A stretch of DNA of 43,549 nt from a virus: positions 1-43,549 of IMG/VR virus record IMGVR_UViG_3300025703_000011; one strand, written 5' to 3'. A model generated the notes under the pieces. That model did not search any database and had not been told where the DNA came from. It worked only from the letters and a program-made list of their open reading frames with translations. Below are positions 32,274 through 37,090 of the stretch, piece after piece. Positions within the stretch are counted from its first letter, which is position 1. Each line of letters begins with the position of its first letter. Position numbers and translations under genes: made by a program.

Positions 32274-33650
32274 CTAGACAGGAGGCATGACACCATAGGC
32301 ACCAAAGTTCATCGGTTTAGAGATCTTATCTGCCTTTATAACACCATATTTGAGATAAAGTGCCAGATAGCGGATACCGTCACAATGGTCATCATTCACC
32401 TTCATAGGCAGCTCATTAGATGGACGATCTTTTTTAATCTCCGGGTATTTGTACTGCTCGAAATCCATTATGGTATGTTTACAGTTACTCGTGAACATAA
32501 TCTGCGGCATAGGCTCGCCAATCAACTGCATGCGTGGACGCAGTCGGATCGCCAGTAGCTGGATACCAGAGATAATAGAATTGCCCCCCTGCTTCGGCGA
32601 AGGCACTACCGGAAGACCCTTAGACTGCATATAAGCAATAAGATCAGGCCGGGCGGAGTCGCCGATAATAGCCGTAATACGGTGAGAGCCCATTTTCAGC
32701 TTAATCATCTCTATAACCGAGTCCAGCTCCGTCTCGGTAACGTGGATCTCGTCATATACCCACCATTTATCCTCAATGTCACAACGAATGAAGTTAACGG
32801 CCATAGGGTGCTCTTTAGCGTAGCCAAAGTCGATAGTCACATAGTCTGTACCCTGCTCCGGTACCTTATCGGGCGGACAGACATGAGACGAACGCTTAAA
32901 CGTCGGGTAGACCGATCCCTGCACCGCTCGAAACTCCAGCTCCACTTCCTGTAAGAAAGCATTAAGAGTCCCAGTCTTCTCAGCCTCAGCTCGCTCCTGA
33001 GTGATCCACTTCTCCGTAACATAGGGAGAGTCCCGCCACGTAGCCTTAGAGAAATACCAGCCATTAGCCTTAACGTTGGCGTACTGCAACATGTCATACC
33101 AGTGGTTATACCCCTTAGGAGTGCTCATAAAGACAGCCCAACCATCAGTAGTGGCTAGGAAGTACTTATAAACCTCATCCCAGTTAGCGGGGTTCTGGTC
33201 GGCATACTCGTCGAAAACGATACCTTGCGCCTTATTACCACGATGAGAGTCAGCCTGGTCACTCCCCAAAAGCCTTATGCTTGATGGCGGCAGGTCCGGG
33301 TTATGCTTCACTGCCACTTTGCCTATACCGGGCAGGACAATGTAGCCATCTAAGATATTGAAGGTAATACGTAGATCGTCGTTGTTAATGCCCCCTTTGA
33401 CCTGAATGAGCTCTTTGGGGATCGTATGTAGATATTGTTTCCAAACGACCTGTGCGGCCTGAGAATACGTCTTGAAGACAATAAAATACTGCCCCTGGTT
33501 CATGCAGGCAGCTATCCACGCCATATAGACCGACCACATCGTCTTGCCGGACTGTCTACCCCAAAACAGCGTACCGCGCTTAAAACCATCCAATAAGAAC
33601 GCTCTATGCGCGGCTACTTGCTTGGGGTGCGGTTTATAGGTAACCGCCAT
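32274..33650 (-). CDS. Terminase large subunit
   Basis: 458 residues. Walker A is GRQSGKT at 31-37. Walker B is IVFDE at 144-148 (Asp147/Glu148), followed by the coupling motif FMSTPKGYNHWYDML. The RNase-H-like nuclease begins VTIDFGYAKEHPMAV (about 275), continues ITAIIGDSARPDLIAYM and ends NDDHCDGIRYLALYLKYG, giving three acidic metal ligands. It is the packaging ATPase/nuclease. Unusually its small partner is encoded 6.4 kb away (40049-40513), beyond the tRNA array. Confidence 0.93.
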   Translation of the reverse strand: MAVTYKPHPKQVAAHRAFLLDGFKRGTLFWGRQSGKTMWSVYMAWIAACMNQGQYFIVFKTYSQAAQVVWKQYLHTIPKELIQVKGGINNDDLRITFNILDGYIVLPGIGKVAVKHNPDLPPSSIRLLGSDQADSHRGNKAQGIVFDEYADQNPANWDEVYKYFLATTDGWAVFMSTPKGYNHWYDMLQYANVKANGWYFSKATWRDSPYVTEKWITQERAEAEKTGTLNAFLQEVELEFRAVQGSVYPTFKRSSHVCPPDKVPEQGTDYVTIDFGYAKEHPMAVNFIRCDIEDKWWVYDEIHVTETELDSVIEMIKLKMGSHRITAIIGDSARPDLIAYMQSKGLPVVPSPKQGGNSIISGIQLLAIRLRPRMQLIGEPMPQIMFTSNCKHTIMDFEQYKYPEIKKDRPSNELPMKVNDDHCDGIRYLALYLKYGVIKADKISKPMNFGAYGVMPPV

Positions 33651-33653
33651 AAG

Positions 33654-33872
33654 CTATCTCTTATATTTCAGTTTTGCGTTAAGCGCGTCTGCGAGAGCCC
33701 GTAGATCGTCATCCTCCCAGAGCATAGTTTCGTCATAAACAACCTGGGTACCGGGGTCTTTCGCAACCCATCCACCGCCTGTCAGATATTCAGTCCGACC
33801 ATCTAGGCCTGGTCGAGTTCGAATCACTTTCCAGGCAATTAAGTCAACCGAGTCTTCGATATGTACAGCCAT
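33654..33872 (-). CDS. Hypothetical protein, 72 aa
   Basis: Small acidic protein (AVHIEDSVDLIAWKVIRTRPGLDG...LRALADALNAKLKYKR). It starts 1 nt after the previous stop and ends 3 nt before TerL, so it is certainly part of the late operon. No motif. It might help TerL or be a small regulator. Confidence 0.6.
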   Translation of the reverse strand: MAVHIEDSVDLIAWKVIRTRPGLDGRTEYLTGGGWVAKDPGTQVVYDETMLWEDDDLRALADALNAKLKYKR

Positions 33873-33873
33873 A

Positions 33874-34668
33874 CTAACTCAGTTCTTCGTCTTTAATCTT
33901 AGGAGCTTTATTACCAAAGCCCTTAACGTTAGACTTAGTCACCACTTTTACCACTGAACCACCGATGGCCTCTTCAGACTCTTGAGTGTTCATCTCAAAG
34001 TTGCGAGGTGGGTAGAAAATAGCCACTAACCAGTCGCGAATACGCCAGTAACGGGTATCGTCCATGAGTTTCCGTAGCCCCTCGTCATTAACCTCTACGC
34101 CCTGCTCTGAGGCGTAAATACGCGCCAGCTCTTCATCCTCATTCATGTGCAGCGTCTGAATAACGTAGGCTCGGCTTGTTGCCTCTCCGTCGTCATCAAA
34201 CTCGTTGGCATAGAGTGTCAGGTGGAACGTTGGCTCTTGCACACTGAGATTGTCCTTCGTCTGATACGGCTTAGCAGTCATATCAAAGGTAATGAAATAG
34301 TTTTCTCGGAGGTTGTGACGACGCATACGAACATCGTCATCAAAGTCCGCCAAGAGATCCTCTACCGGGTTAGGGTAGTAGTCGGGCTGGATATTAAACT
34401 TGGTGACCGTTCCTACGACCTGCCCAAAGGGGTTAGTCTGGAGGCCAACGCCCGGCGTCATAGACGGAGCTGATGCCTTATCGGTGCTAGACCCTGCGCC
34501 TAACCGACTAATCAATTCTGTGAATTGCTCAGGGGTCAGAACGATATTACTAGGGGTCGCGCCTACTACCGAGTTGTTGTTAGATGTACTACTTTTTGTT
34601 TCTTCTGTTTTTGTTTGAGGTGTTTGTGTCTCGTTTGTATCTGGAGACGGAGCAGTATTTGCTGCCAT
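33874..34668 (-). CDS. First gene of the late operon, unknown function, 264 aa
   Basis: The N-terminal 95 residues are polar and Thr/Ser/Asn-rich, probably disordered, with a helix NIVLTPEQFTELISRLG. Residues about 95-265 form a folded acidic domain (NPVEDLLADFDDDVRMRRHNLRENYF; RYWRIRDWLVAIFYPPRNF). It is not recognisable as TerS. As the first late gene it could be a packaging or late-regulatory factor. Confidence 0.6.
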   Translation of the reverse strand: MAANTAPSPDTNETQTPQTKTEETKSSTSNNNSVVGATPSNIVLTPEQFTELISRLGAGSSTDKASAPSMTPGVGLQTNPFGQVVGTVTKFNIQPDYYPNPVEDLLADFDDDVRMRRHNLRENYFITFDMTAKPYQTKDNLSVQEPTFHLTLYANEFDDDGEATSRAYVIQTLHMNEDEELARIYASEQGVEVNDEGLRKLMDDTRYWRIRDWLVAIFYPPRNFEMNTQESEEAIGGSVVKVVTKSNVKGFGNKAPKIKDEELS

Positions 34669-34683
34669 ATTTATTTTCCCTCA

Positions 34684-34726
34684 CGCTATATGTAGTGTTT
34701 GCCTAATCCACTATGACGCTATATAT
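34684..34726 (-). repeat. Two CATAT(AT)AGCG operator-like repeats at the late promoter
   Basis: On the - strand, CATATATAGCG (34716-34726) lies within the -35/-10 spacer and CATATAGCG (34684-34692) in the leader. Three more copies occur near 39788, 40006 and 40031. No match is seen at ordinary genes. Candidate binding site for a phage regulator. Confidence 0.55.
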
Positions 34727-34738
34727 GGTGGTTGTCAA
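34710..34738 (-). promoter_or_regulatory. Late operon promoter (TTGACA-17-CATAGT)
   Basis: On the - strand, a perfect -35 TTGACA (34733-34738) is followed after 17 bp by CATAGT (34710-34715). It lies 42 bp upstream of the first late gene. The spacer carries a CATATATAGCG copy (34716-34726), and a second copy (CATATAGCG) sits between promoter and gene, as operators often do. Confidence 0.6.
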
Positions 34739-34785
34739 ACTAAGCCTAGGCGGTATATAGTAGTTATTAGCTGCTTGCCAGCCAA

Positions 34786-34833
34786 GGCCATAAAGAAAAC
34801 CACCCCGAAAGGTGGTCTTGCTTGCTATGGCCA
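34786..34833 (-). terminator. Nested hairpin terminator upstream of the late promoter
   Basis: On the - strand, GGCCATA/TATGGCC encloses ACCACC-TTTCGG-GGTGGT followed by TTTTCTTT. It should stop - strand transcription arriving from the right (TerS and small-gene side) before the late promoter, so the late block would depend on its own promoter. Confidence 0.7.
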
Positions 34834-35072
34834 AATAGTACCCCTATCCTACCATTACCAACTTCACCCTGTCAAGCAGTAAATAGTCAAAGGTGTTGTA
34901 CGATCACCGAGAAGTAGTGCAGAAAGTGCACGAGTTCTCTCAAACAAAGACGTATGTAGAGGGTAGACCTCAAATCCAGGCTCTGTTCGACCCCGCAACC
35001 TGGTCCCCGGCTTACCCTCCACGTAATTGACTTATGGGTACGCTCAATCCCTACCGGGGAATGGGGGTCCTA

Positions 35073-35101
35073 TTGCCTTAAAACAGAATCGTTGGTAAAC
35101 T
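35073..35101 (+). promoter_or_regulatory. Promoter of tRNA operon 1 (TTGCCT-17-TAAACT, extended -10)
   Basis: -35 TTGCCT at 35073-35078, 17-bp spacer ending TG-G, and -10 TAAACT at 35096-35101. Exactly 6 nt (AAGCCC) separate it from ATG 35108, so the predicted +1 is the A of the leader start codon. The same geometry precedes leaders 2 and 3. Confidence 0.75.
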
Positions 35102-35107
35102 AAGCCC

Positions 35108-35179
35108 ATGTTTACAAGATGCACAGTCAAACCGATAAATAAGCGCGATATTCATGTCTCGCTGGTTTCTGCTGCATAA
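35108..35179 (+). CDS. Attenuator leader peptide 1 (controls the 13-tRNA operon)
   Basis: 23 codons and TAA. The core RCTVKPINKRDIHV spells the downstream tRNAs. AGA is for Arg(UCU), TGC for Cys and GTC for Val. AAA is for Lys(UUU) and AAG for Lys(CUU). CCG is for Pro. ATA is for Ile(UAU) and ATT for Ile(GAU). AAT is for Asn, CGC for Arg(UCG), GAT for Asp and CAT for His. All 12 non-Trp tRNAs of the operon have a codon. No Shine-Dalgarno is possible because the mRNA starts at the ATG. The CGCTGGT at 35160-35166, in the last codons, can pair with the terminator's 5' arm. A ribosome reaching the stop would cover it; one stalled on a control codon would not. Confidence 0.85.
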   Translation: MFTRCTVKPINKRDIHVSLVSAA

Positions 35180-35227
35180 GTAAAAGTACATTAGTTAAAC
35201 AACTTACACTTCTTATAGAGACCAGCG
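35160..35227 (+). promoter_or_regulatory. Antiterminator of tRNA operon 1
   Basis: CGCTGGTTT (35160-35168) pairs with AGACCAGCG (35219-35227), 9 bp including one G-U. This is mutually exclusive with the terminator, because the same AGACCAGCG is the terminator's 5' arm. CGCTGGT is an exact copy of the terminator's 3' arm core. Confidence 0.75.
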
Positions 35228-35250
35228 CTTCAATCCCGCTGGTCTTTTCT
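35219..35250 (+). terminator. Intrinsic terminator (attenuator) before tRNA-Trp
   Basis: AGACCAGCG (35219-35227), loop CTTCAATCC, CGCTGGTCT (35237-35245) and then TTTTCT. The first tRNA of the operon begins 3 nt after it, so the hairpin decides whether the operon is made. Confidence 0.85.
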
Positions 35251-35252
35251 AT

Positions 35253-35323
35253 ATCCGGATGGCTGTAGAGCCTATAAGCCTCCAAAACTTAAAAACTGGG
35301 TGCAACTCCTAGTCCGGGTGCCA
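35253..35323 (+). tRNA. tRNA-Trp(CCA)
   Basis: 71 nt with encoded CCA and discriminator G73, as usual for Trp. Acceptor ATCCGGA/TCCGGGT. Loop CTCCAAA. The anticodon stem has a C31-A39 mismatch. The D-arm is small (GGC-TGTAGA-GCC) and lacks the GG pair. First gene of operon 1 and the only one without a codon in leader 1. Confidence 0.88.
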
Positions 35324-35327
35324 ATAT

Positions 35328-35401
35328 CAGGGTATGGTGTAGTGGCAACACGTGCGGTTTGGGACCGTGAGTTGACAGTCCGATTCTGTCTTCCCTGACC
35401 A
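35328..35401 (+). tRNA. tRNA-Pro(UGG)
   Basis: 74 nt, CCA encoded. Loop TTTGGGA. Acceptor CAGGGTA/TTCCCTG starts with C1-G72, as bacterial tRNA-Pro does, with one T-T mismatch. T-loop TCCGATT. Leader 1 has CCG. Confidence 0.9.
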
Positions 35402-35404
35402 AGA

Positions 35405-35478
35405 GTCTCCATGGCTTAGCGACCGAGCAGCTGACTTTTAATCAGCCGAGGAAGGTTTGACTCCTTCTGGAGGCACCA
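35405..35478 (+). tRNA. tRNA-Lys(UUU)
   Basis: 74 nt, CCA encoded. Loop CTTTTAA in stem GCTGA/TCAGC. Acceptor GTCTCCA/TGGAGGC. Canonical T-loop TTTGACT. Leader 1 has AAA. Confidence 0.93.
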
Positions 35479-35481
35479 TAT

Positions 35482-35549
35482 GCTGCTGACGGGAGTTAAT
35501 GGGGTGTTCTAAGCCCTAAACCTGGGTTCGATACCCAGCAGCAGTTCCA
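35482..35549 (+). tRNA. tRNA-Arg(UCU), shortened D-arm
   Basis: Only 68 nt. Acceptor GCTGCTG/CAGCAGT, loop GTTCTAA in GGGGT/GCCCT, T-arm CTGGG-TTCGATA-CCCAG, CCA encoded. Just 12 nt separate acceptor and anticodon stems instead of about 19, so no proper D-stem can form. Leader 1 has AGA. Confidence 0.85.
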
Positions 35550-35550
35550 T

Positions 35551-35625
35551 GAGTCTGTAGTTTAACAGGGAAACACCTGCCTCTTAAGCAGGATAGCGTG
35601 GGGGCGGCACCCACCAGACTCTCCA
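35551..35625 (+). tRNA. tRNA-Lys(CUU)
   Basis: 75 nt, CCA encoded. Perfect acceptor GAGTCTG/CAGACTC; loop CTCTTAA in CCTGC/GCAGG. The T-loop is GGCGGCA instead of TTC-type. Leader 1 has AAG. Confidence 0.9.
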
Positions 35626-35629
35626 ATAC

Positions 35630-35703
35630 TGGGGTGTATTTCAATAGTAGAAACCTCGTCTGATACGCGAGAAACCTAGGGGCAGAACCTAGTACCCCTA
35701 CCA
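35630..35703 (+). tRNA. tRNA-Ile(GAU)
   Basis: 74 nt, CCA encoded. Loop CTGATAC. Acceptor TGGGGTG/TACCCCT with a T1-T72 mismatch. T-loop GGCAGAA. D-loop AATAGTA lacks G18. Leader 1 has ATT. Confidence 0.88.
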
Positions 35704-35707
35704 ATAA

Positions 35708-35781
35708 CGGCCATTAGTTCAATGGGAGAACGGCAGTCTTATATACTGTTAACGACAGATCGAAACTGTCATGGCCCACCA
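35708..35781 (+). tRNA. tRNA-Ile(UAU)
   Basis: 74 nt, CCA encoded. Loop CTTATAT in GCAGT/ACTGT. Acceptor CGGCCAT/ATGGCCC with a C1-C72 mismatch. It reads ATA, which most bacteria read with a lysidine-modified CAU tRNA; this gene needs no lysidine. Leader 1 has ATA. Confidence 0.88.
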
Positions 35782-35855
35782 GCCCGGTTGGTTCAATAGT
35801 AGAACGTCTGTCTTACATGCAGAAGACGAGAGTGCGATTCTTTCACTGGGTACCA
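35782..35855 (+). tRNA. tRNA-Val(UAC)
   Basis: 74 nt, CCA encoded, A73. Loop CTTACAT in TCTGT/GCAGA. Acceptor GCCCGGT/ACTGGGT. T-loop TGCGATT. Leader 1 has GTC before the block and again after CAT. Confidence 0.9.
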
Positions 35856-35856
35856 A

Positions 35857-35931
35857 AGATCCATAGCTCAACAGATAGAGTACCTGGCTTCGAACCAGAT
35901 GATGAGGGTGCAATTCCTTCTGGGTCTACCA
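35857..35931 (+). tRNA. tRNA-Arg(UCG)
   Basis: 75 nt, CCA encoded. Loop CTTCGAA. Acceptor AGATCCA/TGGGTCT. T-loop TGCAATT. It would read CGN codons. Leader 1 has CGC. Confidence 0.9.
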
Positions 35932-35936
35932 AATCT

Positions 35937-35960
35937 AAAGGTGTCTAATTCGATACCTTT
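35937..35960 (+). other. Hairpin between tRNA-Arg(UCG) and tRNA-His
   Basis: AAAGGT, a 12-nt loop containing ATTCGAT, and ACCTTT. It could be a T-arm remnant of a lost tRNA or a processing hairpin. No U-run follows. Confidence 0.4.
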
Positions 35961-35967
35961 ACAATAC

Positions 35968-36045
35968 GGTGACGGAAGACGAAGTAGACGAGTCATCGAC
36001 CTGTGAAGTCGGAGGAAGCCAGCGCACGTCTGGTCTGTCACCCCA
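35968..36045 (+). tRNA. tRNA-His(GUG)
   Basis: 78 nt including an encoded G-1 (35968) opposite C73, the His identity pair, giving an 8-bp acceptor. Loop CTGTGAA in TCGAC/GTCGG; CCA encoded. T-loop CGCACGT is irregular. Leader 1 has CAT. Confidence 0.92.
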
Positions 36046-36050
36046 AGTAT

Positions 36051-36124
36051 GACTGTGTAGCTCAATAGCAGAGCACCCGGTTGTCATCCGGAAGACGGGG
36101 GAGCGTAACCCCTTACAGTCGCCA
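36051..36124 (+). tRNA. tRNA-Asp(GUC)
   Basis: 74 nt, CCA encoded, G73 as expected for Asp. Acceptor GACTGTG/TACAGTC; loop TTGTCAT. T-loop AGCGTAA. Leader 1 has GAT. Confidence 0.9.
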
Positions 36125-36125
36125 A

Positions 36126-36200
36126 TGGCGTGTAGCTGAGTGGTAAAGCACCTCCCTGTTAAGGAGTAGATCGTCGGATCGTAACCGACCATGCCAGCCA
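36126..36200 (+). tRNA. tRNA-Asn(GUU)
   Basis: 75 nt, CCA encoded. Acceptor TGGCGTG/CATGCCA; loop CTGTTAA. T-loop ATCGTAA. Leader 1 has AAT. Confidence 0.9.
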
Positions 36201-36204
36201 TTAC

Positions 36205-36279
36205 GAGTCAGTGGCAGAACAGATATGCTACCGATTGCAAACCGGTATTAAGCAAGTGCAACTCTTGTCTGACTCTCCA
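36205..36279 (+). tRNA. tRNA-Cys(GCA)
   Basis: 75 nt, CCA encoded, U73 as CysRS requires. Acceptor GAGTCAG/CTGACTC; loop TTGCAAA with an A31-C39 mismatch. Last gene of operon 1. Its 3' end overlaps the -35 of the next promoter. Leader 1 has TGC. Confidence 0.9.
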
Positions 36280-36294
36280 TTTTTGTGTTATATT
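36265..36294 (+). promoter_or_regulatory. Promoter of tRNA operon 2 (TTGTCT-18-TATATT, extended -10)
   Basis: -35 TTGTCT at 36265-36270 lies inside tRNA-Cys. TG-T-TATATT is at 36286-36294. AAGTCT (6 nt) separates it from ATG 36301, so the predicted +1 is the start codon itself. Confidence 0.75.
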
Positions 36295-36300
36295 AAGTCT

Positions 36301-36345
36301 ATGAATTACGTAACGACCCAGCAAGCAGAAGGCACAATCGGTTAA
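36301..36345 (+). CDS. Attenuator leader peptide 2 (controls the Thr-Gly-Ala-Glu-Gln operon)
   Basis: 14 codons and TAA, MNYVTTQQAEGTIG. The core TTQQAEGT lists exactly the amino acids of the seven downstream tRNAs. ACG, ACC and ACA are for Thr. CAG is for Gln(CUG) and CAA for Gln(UUG). GCA is for Ala(UGC), GAA for Glu(UUC), and GGC and GGT for Gly. Only GAG, for Glu(CUC), has no codon. Leaderless by promoter spacing. CGGGG starts 2 nt after the stop codon and can pair with the terminator's CCCCG. Confidence 0.82.
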   Translation: MNYVTTQQAEGTIG

Positions 36346-36346
36346 C

Positions 36347-36382
36347 CGGGGTAGTTCAGCACGTTCAAAAGTAGACGCCCCG
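36347..36382 (+). promoter_or_regulatory. Antiterminator of tRNA operon 2
   Basis: CGGGGT (36347-36352) can pair with GCCCCG (36377-36382), which contains the 5' arm of the terminator. A ribosome at the leader stop codon (36343-36345) would cover CGGGG and let the terminator form. Confidence 0.65.
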
Positions 36383-36396
36383 AAAGGGGCTTTTTT
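36377..36396 (+). terminator. Intrinsic terminator (attenuator) before tRNA-Thr
   Basis: GCCCC-GAAA-GGGGC followed by six T. A compact GNRA-loop hairpin. It ends 5 nt before tRNA-Thr. Confidence 0.9.
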
Positions 36397-36401
36397 AATA
36401 G

Positions 36402-36476
36402 GCCAGGTTAGCTCAATTAGGAGAGCAATAGTTTTGTAAACTATGGACGAGGGGGCGGAGCCTTCACCTGGAGCCA
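36402..36476 (+). tRNA. tRNA-Thr(UGU)
   Basis: 75 nt, CCA encoded. Loop TTTGTAA in ATAGT/ACTAT. Acceptor GCCAGGT/ACCTGGA with a G1-A72 mismatch and G73. T-loop GGCGGAG. Leader 2 has three Thr codons. Confidence 0.88.
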
Positions 36477-36481
36477 AGTAT

Positions 36482-36555
36482 GCGTGTGTACGCTAGTGGT
36501 AGACCGCCTTCCTTCCAAGTAGGTAGCCTCAGTTCGATTCTGAGTACACGCACCA
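36482..36555 (+). tRNA. tRNA-Gly(UCC)
   Basis: 74 nt, CCA encoded. Acceptor GCGTGTG/TACACGC; loop CTTCCAA with a T30-T40 mismatch. Canonical T-arm CTCAG-TTCGATT-CTGAG. Confidence 0.9.
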
Positions 36556-36556
36556 A

Positions 36557-36631
36557 GGGGTTGTAGTTTAATGGCTAGAATAATGCGCCTGCAACGCGTA
36601 GACCACAGTTCGACTCTGTGTAACTCCACCA
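36557..36631 (+). tRNA. tRNA-Ala(UGC), with C33
   Basis: 75 nt, CCA encoded, A73. Acceptor GGGGTTG/TAACTCC contains G3-U70, the tRNA-Ala identity pair. Counting from the D-stem gives stem ATGCG/CGCGT and loop CCTGCAA, so the anticodon is UGC with C at position 33. A one-base shift would read GCA (Cys) but leaves a 3-nt variable loop. The GCA codon in leader 2 supports Ala. Confidence 0.82.
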
Positions 36632-36632
36632 A

Positions 36633-36651
36633 TTACCGGGAATCCCGGTAA
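36633..36651 (+). other. Perfect inverted repeat between tRNA-Ala and tRNA-Glu
   Basis: TTACCGGGA-T-TCCCGGTAA type palindrome, followed by AAAACAAAAG. No U-run on either strand, so it is more likely a processing or spacer hairpin than a terminator. Confidence 0.5.
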
Positions 36652-36663
36652 AAACAAAAGTAG

Positions 36664-36738
36664 CGCCCCTTCGTCTACTGGCTAGGATAGATGTTTTTCA
36701 GGCATCGGAAGAGAGATCGAAACTCTCAGGGGTGACCA
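36664..36738 (+). tRNA. tRNA-Glu(UUC)
   Basis: 75 nt, CCA encoded. Acceptor CGCCCCT/AGGGGTG; loop TTTTCAG in GATGT/GCATC. T-loop ATCGAAA. Leader 2 has GAA. Confidence 0.9.
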
Positions 36739-36813
36739 CAGCGCATGGACAACTGGCTAAGTCGGTTCCCTCTCAAGGAGCAGAAGTGGGATCGTAACCC
36801 GCTGCGCTGACCA
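36739..36813 (+). tRNA. tRNA-Glu(CUC)
   Basis: 75 nt, CCA encoded, directly abutting the previous tRNA. Perfect acceptor CAGCGCA/TGCGCTG; loop CTCTCAA. T-loop ATCGTAA. Reads GAG, the one codon of this operon absent from leader 2. Confidence 0.9.
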
Positions 36814-36814
36814 A

Positions 36815-36893
36815 TGGCAAGTAGACAAACTGGGAAAGTCGTCTGCCTTTGAAGCAGGAGTTTATGTAGGTTCGAAGCCTACCTTGCCAGCCA
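36815..36893 (+). tRNA. tRNA-Gln(UUG)
   Basis: 79 nt, CCA encoded, G73. Perfect acceptor TGGCAAG/CTTGCCA; loop CTTTGAA in TCTGC/GCAGG. T-arm GTAGG-TTCGAAG-CCTAC. Leader 2 has CAA. Confidence 0.92.
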
Positions 36894-36896
36894 TAA

Positions 36897-36970
36897 TCGG
36901 AGATCGTCTAATGGTAGGACACGTGGTTCTGAGCCATGCAATCTAGGTTCGAGCCCTAGTCACCGAGCCA
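36897..36970 (+). tRNA. tRNA-Gln(CUG)
   Basis: 74 nt, CCA encoded, G73. Acceptor TCGGAGA/TCACCGA with an A5-A68 mismatch; loop TTCTGAG. T-loop TTCGAGC. Leader 2 has CAG. Last gene of operon 2. Confidence 0.9.
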
Positions 36971-36979
36971 AGTCACTTA

Positions 36980-36988
36980 TGCTACAAT
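36980..36988 (+). promoter_or_regulatory. Extended -10 promoter (TGCTACAAT) with +1 at the tRNA-Met 5' end
   Basis: TG-C-TACAAT followed by AAACAC (6 nt) and then T36995, the first base of mature tRNA-Met. With the 6-nt spacing used elsewhere here, transcription would begin at the mature 5' end and need no 5' processing. No leader ORF or terminator intervenes. Confidence 0.65.
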
Positions 36989-36994
36989 AAACAC

Positions 36995-37070
36995 TGCGGG
37001 TAGGACAAAGTAGATAAGTCGGCGGCCTCATAAACCGTAGGACTGGGTGCAGATCCCAGACCCGCAACCA
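36995..37070 (+). tRNA. tRNA-Met(CAU), elongator type
   Basis: 76 nt, CCA encoded. Acceptor TGCGGGT/ACCCGCA with a paired T1-A72, and no three G-C pairs at 29-31/39-41, so not an initiator. Loop CTCATAA with a C31-A39 mismatch. Since tRNA-Ile(UAU) is also present, Met is more likely than lysidine-Ile. It is the only tRNA with a private promoter and no attenuator. Confidence 0.82.
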
Positions 37071-37075
37071 TTTTG

Positions 37076-37084
37076 TGATATAAT
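37076..37084 (+). promoter_or_regulatory. Extended -10 promoter (TGATATAAT) of a small RNA
   Basis: A perfect TG-A-TATAAT 6 nt after tRNA-Met, then ATAGAT, predicting a start at A37091. No start codon lies at the start site, unlike leaders 1-3. Confidence 0.65.
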
Positions 37085-37090
37085 ATAGAT

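Larger units (their letters stand above)
34669..35072. other. Intergenic region between late operon and tRNA array
   Basis: 404 bp without genes. It holds the late promoter and two CATATAGCG motifs (34684-34726). A terminator-like nested hairpin follows (34786-34833). Then comes a long predicted fold: GAGAA/TTCTC around GTGCA/TGCAC (about 34911-34943), and AGGGTA/TACCCT around CCAGG/CCTGG (about 34957-35021). The second fold contains GTTCGACCCC like a T-loop, but no tRNA can be drawn on either strand. Confidence 0.5.

Noticed and set aside
34950-35030. A tRNA on either strand upstream of the array
   Set aside because: The outer stem and a T-loop-like stretch exist, but no anticodon arm of normal size and no NCCA end can be placed.
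36557-36631. Second tRNA-Cys(GCA)
   Set aside because: Shifting the loop by one base gives GCA but a 3-nt variable loop and two bases at position 26. G3-U70 and the GCA codon in leader 2 favour tRNA-Ala(UGC).
36995-37070. Initiator tRNA-fMet
   Set aside because: T1-A72 is paired and the three G-C pairs of the initiator anticodon stem are absent.
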